Position numbers and translations under genes: made by a program. Shown here piece after piece: positions 17,701 to 23,900 of a stretch of DNA of 25,145 nucleotides (position 1 is its first letter; the number at the start of each line of letters is the position of its first letter). Origin of the DNA: a virus; IMG/VR virus record IMGVR_UViG_3300021959_000357, positions 1-25,145 of that record, one strand, 5' to 3'. The notes below the pieces were generated by a model. That model ran no database searches. It was not told the DNA's origin and saw nothing but the letters and a program-made list of their open reading frames with translations.

Positions 17701-19472
17701 GGAGAACGAAGTAACTTAGCGCCTGGTCGATAAGCAACCGCGAATCCACCTTCTGGGAAATCGAAGTTATCGATCTTCCAGTTCATGTAAGAGAAGCCCT
17801 GTACATAACAACCAGAACCTACTAGAATCGCGTTGTTATTTTCATAACCTGGAAGTGCTTCAATAACCGTGGCATACTGACCAGATGTAGAAGTAACCGA
17901 ACAATCATCCGGCAACATCAAGTTACCCTTGGTGTAATATGTTCCTGGCCCTGCAGAAATATGAACTGAGTTGTTTAAAGCATTTCGATCAAATGATCCA
18001 CCAGCCTTTTCTAAACAAAGCTCAAATGCTCGTTCCATACTTTGAACTGGCTGTAACTGAGTTCCTGGGTTGTCATCATTACCTGATGCCGCATCAACGT
18101 GAACTTTAAGAGCCTGTGCAGTACTCTTCGATACTTCGTCAAATAATTGACTGTAAGAAATTTGTTCTGTTTGACCTGTCTTTTCGTTCTTAATAGCAAA
18201 GTAGCTATCTTCATCAAGAGGTGGCTCAAACTTATCATTGAGATCCATGTCAAAGTCGACAAGAGTAGAATCCTTAACGATACCATTGTCGAACGTTGAC
18301 TTAGTAACATCACCACTGTCGAACGTTGATCTTGTTTGACTAAAGCCATCAGCACTTGAACTCGTGATGGTCATGTTCTGAGCTACTACATTATCCATCG
18401 TTCCTGTAAAGGATGAATTAACAATTTCAGAATTCTGAATTGTACCTTGGTCAATTGTAGTATTGGTAAAGACGTTGTTATTGCCGGTACCATCAGAGAA
18501 GTCTGAGTTAATGATTTCAACATTATCAAGATCAGACTGAGTAATTGTAACGTTGTTTGCTGTTGAATCTTCAATTGCGCCATCAGTAAACGTTGAATTA
18601 GCAATTTCTAAATTATCAGCAGTGCTATCGGTGATTGTAGAATCATCAATAGTAGAATTTGTAAGTACTACATTATTACCAGTACCATCATTAAATTCAG
18701 AATCAGTTATAACAACGTTGCTTGCAACCGAATCTTCAATTTCACCGTTCGTAAAGACAGAGGTATCAATGGTAGATCTGGTAAGTACTACGTTGTTGCC
18801 GGTTCCGTCATTAAACTGAGAATCGGTAATAACTACGTTATTTGCGGTAGAGTCGTTTAACTCAGAATTTGTAAGTACTACATTGTTACCGGTAGAGTCA
18901 AAGATCTCTCCATCAGTAAACTCGGAATTTGTTATTACAATATTGTTAGCAGTGGAATCTTCAATCGACCCATCATTAAATTCAGAATTTGTTATTACAA
19001 CATTGTTTGCTGTACTATCATTAAGTTCTGAATTCGTGAGTACAACATTATTACCTGTTGAATCATTAATCTCGCCGTCGTTGAACTCAGACTGAGTAAT
19101 GATAACGTTGTTTGCTGTAGAGTCGTTAATCTCACCGATATTAAATTCGGATGAGGTAATGATTAAGTTATTAGCATCCGAGTTCGTAATGACCGTATCG
19201 TCAATCGTTCCTCGTTCAAAGTTGGTATCTTCGATGTCAGAATTGTCGATAATGACTCGATCAATGCGCAGGTCGTGGATGAACGCGCCGGAAATGTCTC
19301 CGCCGGTAATCGTGATCCGATCAAATACCTCGTACTGAATGGCCTGTACGAGTTCTTTACGAGTGATGTTTGATGTGCCATCATCACCTTGTACCAGATT
19401 GACAATAACAAATAGATCTTCTGATCTAGTATTATCACCGGTAATCGGAGGTAATTCTGAAATCTTCGCCAT
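8775..19472 (-). CDS. Giant modular virion structural / fibre protein (3565 aa)
   Basis: The ATG at 19472 follows GGAAAGG and a T4-type late promoter octamer. Order of parts: an N-terminal module (KISELPPITG, DLFVIVNLVQ); a pentapeptide-repeat solenoid at residues 54-358; a second short module (EDSYFAIKNEKTGQ); a pectin-lyase/parallel-beta-helix-like start near residue 453 (HVDAASGNDDNPGTQLQPVQ) running to about residue 800. Then come about 12 helical modules centred on a Cys-x-Arg-Asp motif (16975-9450), with seven beta domains of about 100 residues set between or within them. The C-terminal region of about 200 residues ends with GGRIRWSGADELNNQYFARG, TGRIEGRPFTSSV and a basic tail; comparable endings occur in large marine T4-like phage fibre proteins. 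No catalytic motif is clear. There is no signal peptide, and no frameshift over 10.7 kb. A surface fibre or whisker with host-binding modules is the likeliest role, by inference. Confidence 0.92.
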   Translation of the reverse strand: MAKISELPPITGDNTRSEDLFVIVNLVQGDDGTSNITRKELVQAIQYEVFDRITITGGDISGAFIHDLRIDRVIIDNSDIEDTNFERGTIDDTVITNSDANNLIITSSEFNIGEINDSTANNVIITQSEFNDGEINDSTGNNVVLTNSELNDSTANNVVITNSEFNDGSIEDSTANNIVITNSEFTDGEIFDSTGNNVVLTNSELNDSTANNVVITDSQFNDGTGNNVVLTRSTIDTSVFTNGEIEDSVASNVVITDSEFNDGTGNNVVLTNSTIDDSTITDSTADNLEIANSTFTDGAIEDSTANNVTITQSDLDNVEIINSDFSDGTGNNNVFTNTTIDQGTIQNSEIVNSSFTGTMDNVVAQNMTITSSSADGFSQTRSTFDSGDVTKSTFDNGIVKDSTLVDFDMDLNDKFEPPLDEDSYFAIKNEKTGQTEQISYSQLFDEVSKSTAQALKVHVDAASGNDDNPGTQLQPVQSMERAFELCLEKAGGSFDRNALNNSVHISAGPGTYYTKGNLMLPDDCSVTSTSGQYATVIEALPGYENNNAILVGSGCYVQGFSYMNWKIDNFDFPEGGFAVAYRPGAKLLRSPYLRDSTQLSNFVRSDVEPPLNPYNTKGTLADLGREFTLEVGMTGQNANPALSLWQEGDEVTFSSGAVGYLSWDDSMDAAQGIDRDVNQNRKIRVRNLKNNRGFAVGDTVQCESGGTGTVESIGIDDFPNRLVGRGGGCVLADRRVLDPDSLYTYVLCFGFTPRTQNGIGYVARDGAGVNGIGSLSIFVRIAFYALNGGQMTLNNSGTQFGDISMRAKGTTRFFAPKSTSAANIFGNTAFADTIEANEPLIIDDMVDFITANTASGGLGYKGYDADKCERDSKIILDGLGYDIALDSNYWGRLAGISYRSPISYVVPGEQLEETLGANEYMQARVQDLFEGDPAIVARANTSMQELYNVLQYGEENINPITWVPTSVEQTAARELLQDNRTFIQTELTNWIDNNDQFYSYDSVACRRDTTDYIMPAVKNDMLLDTNYNAVTAGNAYYMASASKVIGEQRNETIGAYRFLKDRTNEILDANSYISSARVDGAFDEIITQLRANGATFTPTGVDYDHITGVMIMTIGTHNLEPGDKILFKPESILLACEGDGSIGQIAHPRALGGAGRPDPCYNTPCEIIDVGATTITINAGVATVDKAHTFVSALPNAISVLGAEITFSDDAGILEARRDSRKLLQANREFMQDSVLNYIDTNYFHYDNIACRRDVTDYILPAVQRDMVTGGNYNAIQAGIAYRQKTGESTILNELPQTVAAIEDLQFNTRQEITDNVGVEFGAQFTPSNATYDPNTGIFVATVGTHSLEPGDYVWFADNGITMSCDMGSGATNHTSPAAHHPFYRKPCLVTEVDATTITMNVGTGGTGLFPHTFVSSVANAISEVTSVGRNAESTQADLSFRQLVDIVNNTGKTYTPTDVTYDPVTGMMISTIGDHDLQPGQEIVLADSCITFTCPDEGGSPVSITHPRPTDPVYRKPIKITATSSTTFTCYIGPAGTDKVHTFVSATDDCVKEFGYSGTYTPQNATYDPNTGVFVASIGKHNVQVGDYVEIKPESVVFSCDNGNGPEDHASPEQHHPFYKKPVLVTAVTATSITMNVGAGGGYTGVHTFVSADVGAIIADPLVWTDPSSYLNYYTPTTATYDPATGVSVVTIPDHDLAIGDRIEFTPYSFTYTCSLDGNATEHQYPRVGDGNYKTAMEITNVAGNNITVNVGTGSGGTHTFVSVANDAVIKVTTNTAGQLAREQLQANRNMIQTEIMEYLDTQYFVFDGDKCSRDTGFIVDAARRSVATGSNYPAIYMGLGYRIGTVGADKVVNDQLTETVGAINYLKSEVSEELTGTALTRSNDAFDEIIDILSNGSGNADTIVWGTNAVDVAHANARVALQTNKTFIQAETIAHIADTYPNLTYDTAKCLRDTGYMIDAISWDIQHGSNAGAVNFARLYFENAMAVLPEDQVVPTVRTWEYIAEVCYSVIRAIAITPTTGNVQTQDVSGGDLGIILGNKGRDLVTVVTKTIEADTLDWLPSYVEPTIEAGFETAVARMDGKTENLQTDVIEHIINVFNGLPYNKAKCFRDVGHIIDSVSKDIEYGGNASTIESAAFYFSRDDETSGDYEQLRSVNVLPLEVKGQMRDTAEEYPTANVSGLRTLINVLPEIQRVPTRLAFERLADVAEKVVTETAITPSSADVPAQDTSGTAAPAATGTAVHDLIQAVADLVDDKTADYIPEATNPTVDPNRTVARKQIQMNKDFIAEDVVEYLRERYYTFDGEKCYRDMAILINAVKRDVLTDSNFNAVFNGLAYRIGTKLADNVITEQLTETVSAIEYTRDAAVAAVTDPTAKTKTLNSFNELIDIMTNGESAADNIVFGPSSSRGLNGVNAREQLKNNKAFMQAEITAYLADNYPSYVYDVAKCERDVGYLTDCVIFDTYHSGNSAVRGNAKLYFENAVSVLPVDQQAKTAETFIHIAEVAKYIVQDQDVDALGLKSSSNSETQNRDSGSAGLAVGNEVERLFSVVANAISNNSLESMPALEEPNSASNAYVDEFKTAFTELEAVIPSVQDGLYAHLAEYFEILPYSEDKCRRDTKYILDGISHDIQYGGNAATLGNAKLYFDNAVNTLPLEQREASKFAFTHMSELVEKIVQRQEIPLRPLDRFGVSTVAYDPVSGEMVTTTLAPHTLSLGDYIVIEKEGITFECNNPAVEISHPRVTDPVYRKPLRVSAVTATTFTVNVEPAGGYTQAHSFVSAKANAIIKVSNPYRQELGNVAGNPMIATRAKALGMIITNVVETGSYATFPTRVDPLQTWQSPTVIAGKEVVEDAVPALADNVLTYLTAVQNGLGFPGAKCRRDIGYLIDAVSHDVQYGGNFASRQSAGIYFENGVSVLPADTRKQTADIYDYLGLVMSQVVQENDVSQFTTYTPTNATYDPASGVFTATIGSNNFKVGDLVWFAPESIVFSCNMGSGNQNHRSPESHHPYYNRGCPITAVEGTTITMNVGTGGTGQVAHTFVTADADSLANGPYQQFLGTPGTATEAAAAQSLIGIVEDVIRANSTDALPGLEGPDLSWVNSELIGAAEQIEDNVDHLANDLVHFINTEFNALDYNRAKCFRDVGYLLDAFSYDLNYGGNIASRWNADFYFWNNEYRVPENQREATAKSYRQLGVICKDIVLGKYEGQVAKGELGTQVEADKVEKLANVFYLTQINKDTKYLPAKQEPDYTYAGDKFTGAQFIIGENKINLAADTVRYVSAEYGFINLPLTRRDASNLLQAIANDFKYEDGTEVNSPSYTGSIAVGAQNAIRTFTSSFFDYKGQHAFPVFNSTTPGLKYQGSLQGPVGSGILASVTGQKPNHAYIVATNMADSHYEGDIYYWDPTINDWRYDGPNNTELLDSFVGAWERMRDYMISNLSPDAAHSAMIAGLFNDCLIDNVVRPETLIFGSLVESIAHQFNGASAGVNRNALPLNFRNLGQPISAIASVLNEDGGRIRWSGADELNNQYFARGLRINGRTGRIEGRPFTSSVRKLARRASNSRASL
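9450..16975 (-). repeat. Array of about 12 Cys-x-Arg-Asp helical modules in the giant protein
   Basis: The motif (Y/F)(D/N)xxKCxRD followed by a hydrophobic helix and a GGN/SNxN turn recurs with its Cys codon near 16870, 16456, 15720, 14036, 13617, 13142, 12550, 12128, 11629, 10824 and 10054. A twelfth, degenerate copy lacking Cys lies near 9595 (LTRRDASNLLQAI). Each is usually preceded by a helix of the form RxxLQxNRxFIQxE and followed by one of two endings: QLTETVxAI (copies 3, 4 and 7, with a related NETIGAYRFL in copy 2) or YFENAVxVLPxxQ (copies 5, 8, 9, 10 and variants in 6 and 11). Similar modules occur in large cyanophage and pelagiphage structural proteins; I know of no assigned function. 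Confidence 0.85.
14155..15515 (-). repeat. Four consecutive copies of a ~100-residue beta domain (seven copies in the whole gene)
   Basis: Each copy reads roughly TPTxATYDPxTGV, then a TIGxHxLxxGD strand-turn, a SITFSC strand, an HPR or HHPFY element, TxITMNVG and a closing HTFVSA. Four lie in a row at about 15195-15515, 14815-15118, 14500-14795 and 14155-14460. Three more sit singly at about 15870-16200, 11110-11410 and 10320-10630. The strong Gly/Thr/Val content and alternation point to a compact beta fold. The repeated units are clearly homologous to one another, but the DNA copies have diverged. Confidence 0.85.
18399..19313 (-). repeat. Pentapeptide-repeat solenoid coding region (61 units)
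   Basis: Residues 54-358 of the giant protein can be divided into 61 consecutive five-residue units without a register break. Typical units are VITNS, EFNDG, EIEDS and TANNV. Every fifth residue is Ile, Phe, Leu or Ala and the residue two before it is usually Ser, Thr, Val or Asn, which is the pentapeptide-repeat rule for a right-handed four-sided beta-helix. At DNA level phrases of about 60 bases recur, for example GTAAGTACTACATT on the plus strand at about 18661 and 18871 and variants at 18781 and 19037. That equals one full turn of four pentapeptides. Confidence 0.9.
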
Positions 19473-19494
19473 CTAGCCTTTCCTTTTTACTTTA

Positions 19495-19502
19495 TATTTA
19501 TA
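19495..19502 (-). promoter_or_regulatory. T4-type late promoter octamer TATAAATA before the giant gene
   Basis: The minus strand reads TTATAAATATAAAG in the 53-base gap between the 400-residue and 3565-residue genes, the largest gap in the window. TATAAATA is the exact T4 late promoter element, recognised by the gp55 sigma factor with the gp33/gp45 co-activators. Transcription would start a few bases downstream, giving a short leader that carries GGAAAGG before the ATG. That the phage has a gp55-type sigma factor is inferred, since that gene is not in this window. Confidence 0.55.
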
Positions 19503-19525
19503 AGACCATTATTGGACTAATGTGA

Positions 19526-20728
19526 CTATTCGCTTGGTAAGCGACTTTCTAAATCTTCTACTTTTTCTTTCAATTCTTTAATTGCTTCCAATAGTAGAGG
19601 GATAAGGCCATTGTAGTTCACGCCTTTATACACTCCATCATTTTTTTGTATATCATAAATAACTTCAGGCAGGACTCTTTCAACTTCCTGTGCTATAACA
19701 CCGGATTCGACAGTATCACTACCAATTTTATTAAATGTGTACCCATTCACCGACATAAGTTTGTCTAGGCTGTTGGGTATAATCATTAAATTTTCTTTTA
19801 ATCGTTGATCAGATGCGGTAACAACGTTGCCCGATGCAGTAATGTTACCAGTAACCGTTAGGTTAGTATCGATTTGAGCGGTTCCTGAAACGTCAAGATC
19901 ACCCAGAACATTAAACCCTCCAGTAGTCCACTCAGCAGTAGAGTACTCTGATCCTGCAAGTGTAACTCGTAGTTGTCCAACAGGATTCGCGCCGTCGAGA
20001 GTTCCTCTAACATGTGCGTTATAGCCCGAACCTTCGAAACTAATCTTTCGTTGTTGTATATCTTTTGGCGTATTTAATGTAGTAATATCAGTAGTAGCGT
20101 TATAGTTAACACTTACATTAGCAGGACCAACCCCAGGTTGAAGTGCACTACCGACTCGAGCATTTGTGAAGTAAAGATTAGTTTCACCTTCAGGAACGTC
20201 ATCGGTATCAGAGAATTGAGATGCACCAACAAATGATGCTGCAGTAACAGTTCCAGTACATACAATACTAGGAATTGTTAATACACCTGCAGTTGAAAGT
20301 TCAAACTTAACAGGAGCGACGCCAGTGTCGATAATAAAGTTTGAGTCGGCTTGAGTATCATCAATACCCACATCCCAACTAAAGCTTCCATCGGTGAAAC
20401 GAACTTGGCCACCAGATGCAGCGTTATTAAATATAGCGGCAGGATTAGCAGCAGATGTAATCTCAACAGGAGATCCAAATGCAACCGTACCGGAACTTGA
20501 TGCAGAGTTAATAAGATCAGTTTTAAGATCACCACCGTTACCTGCATCTACAACAAGATTATCAGCTGTAAAAATACCGGTTAGTGTAGCGTCTCCGTCT
20601 GTTGTATCCCCAGAGCCTGACGCAGTCATTACTTCGTCTTTGAATATGCCGACCATTTCATTAGTCTTAGCAAGCCAATTCTCAAACGTCTGACTGGTAG
20701 TTACTTCGGTTATTAGTGGTTTTGCCAT
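19526..20728 (-). CDS. Tail-fibre protein with C-terminal peptidase S74 chaperone domain (400 aa)
   Basis: The ATG at 20728 lies one base after the stop of the 60-residue gene; TTGGAA upstream is only a weak ribosome site, so coupling to the upstream gene is likely. The N-terminus (LITEVTTSQTFENWLAKTNE) is a helical attachment-type segment common in marine T4-like fibres. A beta-rich shaft follows, with the widespread DVPEGETNLYFTNARVG motif near residues 175-192 and NLTVTGNITASGN just before the chaperone. The S74 / intramolecular chaperone domain starts at Ser306 in SDQRLKEN, with Lys311 at the expected Ser+5 position, then SGVIAQEVERVLPEV, then a coiled coil (LLLEAIKELKEKVEDLESRL). By analogy with endosialidase it trimerises the shaft and cleaves itself at Ser306, leaving a mature protein of about 305 residues. 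Confidence 0.9.
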   Translation of the reverse strand: MAKPLITEVTTSQTFENWLAKTNEMVGIFKDEVMTASGSGDTTDGDATLTGIFTADNLVVDAGNGGDLKTDLINSASSSGTVAFGSPVEITSAANPAAIFNNAASGGQVRFTDGSFSWDVGIDDTQADSNFIIDTGVAPVKFELSTAGVLTIPSIVCTGTVTAASFVGASQFSDTDDVPEGETNLYFTNARVGSALQPGVGPANVSVNYNATTDITTLNTPKDIQQRKISFEGSGYNAHVRGTLDGANPVGQLRVTLAGSEYSTAEWTTGGFNVLGDLDVSGTAQIDTNLTVTGNITASGNVVTASDQRLKENLMIIPNSLDKLMSVNGYTFNKIGSDTVESGVIAQEVERVLPEVIYDIQKNDGVYKGVNYNGLIPLLLEAIKELKEKVEDLESRLPSE

Positions 20729-20729
20729 T

Positions 20730-20912
20730 TTATTCGGATTCCAACTTTTGTATTCTGTCGTAAATAAGTGTTATGCTCTTCTTGATTTCTACGATATCAT
20801 CATGGAGCCTGTCAACTTTACGGTAGTACTTACGCTCTACTTTATATTTATTCAGCGCTTCAACATCGGTATTGAGAACAGCACCGGTTATTGGATCTTT
20901 TTTACTTTGCAT
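20730..20912 (-). CDS. Small charged coiled-coil-like protein (60 aa)
   Basis: The ATG at 20912 follows AGGGG at a suitable distance, 13 bases after the upstream gene, and the stop is one base before the 400-residue fibre gene. The sequence MQSKKDPITGAVLNTDVEAL then a Lys/Arg/Tyr-rich helix (KYKVERKYYRKVDRL) ends in a heptad-like segment (IKKSITLIYDRIQKLESE). The DPxTGAVLNTD opening is one I associate with small uncharacterised proteins of marine T4-like phages. Tight packing between two virion genes, a clear ribosome site and a sensible composition argue that it is real. It could be a coiled-coil linker or assembly factor; no function can be assigned. Confidence 0.78.
   Translation of the reverse strand: MQSKKDPITGAVLNTDVEALNKYKVERKYYRKVDRLHDDIVEIKKSITLIYDRIQKLESE
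20845..20852 (-). promoter_or_regulatory. Weak late-promoter-like octamer inside the 60-residue gene
   Basis: The minus strand reads GAATAAATATAAAGT, sharing ATAAATATAAAGT with the stronger site at 19495-19502, about 120 bases before the 400-residue fibre gene. It is in coding sequence for LNKYKVE, so codon content alone could create it. Listed because the extended similarity is longer than the octamer. Confidence 0.22.
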
Positions 20913-20925
20913 GATAAGTCTACCC

Positions 20926-23900
20926 CTAGGATAACGCTATGGCCCTGTAATCGTTTAATGTGGGAGCGTTGTGGATGTTAGGTGATAGCATATCAATGCG
21001 GATGGCAAACTTTCTAAATCCAGAGAAAGTACCAGCACTGCTAGTATATTGTAGTAGTCCATTAACATCCTTATCCGACTCAGCTACCTTATACTTGTAC
21101 TCTTTAAAATCACCAATGTTAATATTTGAAGAGAATAAATTTACACCTTCAAACATTTCTAATTCTACCCATTCCATCTCACCAAAGCTCTGACCATCGT
21201 AAACATTCTGAGGCTTAATGTAAACCTTAATGTCTGTACCGTTAGGGCGATATGCGCTGATAGTTACTTCCATATCTTCGGCGTCAAGATCTTCAGCCAG
21301 TTCTACGCGGTTTGAAATAAACACCGCATCAGGATCAGATGCATCATTATTGATGTTATATTGATATGCGAATAGTTTAGCAATTTCGATATCAACCACA
21401 GGTGTAGATGTTACGTTACCGCTGTTTTCTAAGTTGACTGTAAAGTTGAATGCTTTAGTTTCATTAACATCGTTAGATTTACTATATACCATCACACCCT
21501 TTTCTGGGAAGTGAATGTTACCATTAAACTTTAAGCCTTTATTGTAAGTACTGCTTACGTCTGCTGGTGAAACGAATGTTCCATCAAGAGTTGTAGTTGC
21601 AACAGTATCTTCTGTTTTCTGAATCATTGCTTGAACATAGCTTAGATTAATATCATCAACCGTTGTAATGTCAGCAGTCCTGCCACTGTCGAGTCCAACA
21701 ATCTTAGTTGTTGCATCTGAAGGATTACTTGCTTGGAATACTCGTGATGGCTTAGCTGAACTGTGCTCGAGGTTCATAGTAAATGGTCTTAGTACATTAT
21801 AGTAACTTATGTTACCTACCACCACTGCTGCACAAGTTCCTCCACTTACCGCAAACGATGTTGGCTTATTCACAGTAAGTTGCGATGCGGAATCGACACT
21901 GATAACTTTAAAGATATCTTTACGAGTAGCACCAGCATCATTTATTAGAATAAAGTCATTCTCGTTAAACGTATCATCGAGATCTGTACCGGTAATGATT
22001 GCTGTATTTATTGCCATACTTACAGTTGCAGATGTTGAGCCTGCAAAAGCCTTTTGCTGGTAAACAAGCTCACCGGTATTGAATCGGCCAGTAACGTCGC
22101 TGATAGTCAAGAACTCACAATCATTTGCTGTCATTGTAATTGAACCAGCAGACTCGTTAAAGTTATGTCGATAAAGCTTGAACTTTAAATCTTCGTCTTG
22201 GTATGACTTCCAAGCACTGTTGTTTGTTGAACTAAATAGAACACCATCACCCCAGTCCTGTACAATAGCAGTTCCTTGAGTCGCTCCAGGCGTAAGATCA
22301 TTTTGTCCGATTTGAGATATGAACAGCAAGTAGTTAGGATCGTTAGCATCTGCTTGTAATACTAATGCATATTCTTTTTCTACATCCAATCTTACAGGAG
22401 CTTCAAAAGTAAATGTAGTTGGAACCGAAGCGTCATCAGATGCAGCCCCTACCAAATCAGAAGGTAGTTTACGAGACTTCGAGAATGGAATGATTTCGTT
22501 TGTTGGGAAACCATTAACAACTTCTCGTATCTGACAGGTGATACCATTCTCTGTACTAACTCGCTTGAAGAATACATCAACCTGAGATAAGAATACTGTA
22601 TTGCTTCCAGCACCCATACCTTTCTTAACAAAGAATGTTTGAGCAAGTGGATCACGACCTTCTGGTCTTCGAACAACATTTCGAACAGTAGTTGTCTTAG
22701 CTACATCAGCATCTGGCTTACGAGTTGTTTGAGTAAGAGATGTACGCTCCATTGAGAAGTTATAAGCACGGTATGTAACAAAACCTGTAGATGTTGCAGC
22801 TGAATCAATATTGTCGTAAGAATCAACATCCACAATATCTAATACGCGATCACCGACAAAGAATGTTTCACCAGGAATCGTAAAGACTGCACGTAATACA
22901 CCATTTGCATCAGTAGATACTGCATCACCGTATTCGCCTAATCGCTCAACTAGGTTAACATCGTCAACAGCACTTCCTGGGATTACATTAGCATTAACGT
23001 CTGTCTTGTCGAAGAAGAAATAATGTTGAGTGTTTGGACGAAGACCTGACATATAGACCTTAACATCCCTGCCAGCAATAAATGGCTTGAACTGTACATT
23101 ACTAACAAAGTCTCCAACAGGAACTGAAACGCTAGTATTCTCAGGCATTGAGATATCGATATCACGCTGAGTAGTAACTTCTCGGAATGTGCCGGGATTG
23201 TATCCATACCAACGGTTACGATAACGTGGGTGATGCCATCCGCCATGCCACCATCTGTTCCACCACCAATCACCACCCCAATATTCGCCAGGAACATATT
23301 CGTAACTGGTATCAGTAAGTGGTAGTACTTCTTGAATGTTATCAATGAGTTCGCTAAATGCTCCAGTCATATCAACATCAATTGTCACTGGATTGACCGT
23401 AGTGTCATAGTTCACGTCGTAAGGAGGTGAAATGTAACCGTTACCTTTGTACTGGTAGAAGTTGTTTGCACAAGTTCTAAAACCAGTTGCTGAAGGTTGG
23501 TCTATGAAAGCGACATTTGAATCCCGACCTAGTGTACCTACCTTAGCGCTTGTGGCTGAAGGGAATAAGGAAGCGCCGGAGCTTGTCTTATATTTAAGAT
23601 CAATAGGGAATTGCTTGACTGAAGGAGTAAGTACCTTACGACCATGCGGAATCGCTGCACTAAATAAAGGATCTTTAATGTTTGAAAGAGAAACATCATT
23701 GAATGGATCTACAATAAATCCATTTTTAAATCTGTTAAGTCCATTCTCATCGAGTACTCGCATATTTTGTGTATCAGATTCAAGCTGATTCAATGAGATG
23801 TAATAAGACATATTGTCGATTCTCTTTTCGAGAGAATGCATGTCTTTCATAGTAAAGTTTTTAACACCTGTACCCTTACAAGTAATTGCATGTGCTCGTT

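Noticed and set aside
19507-19522. Five-base-pair hairpin (CATTA...TAATG) after the 400-residue gene
   Set aside because: The stem is short and AT-only and no T-run follows, so it is not a convincing terminator.
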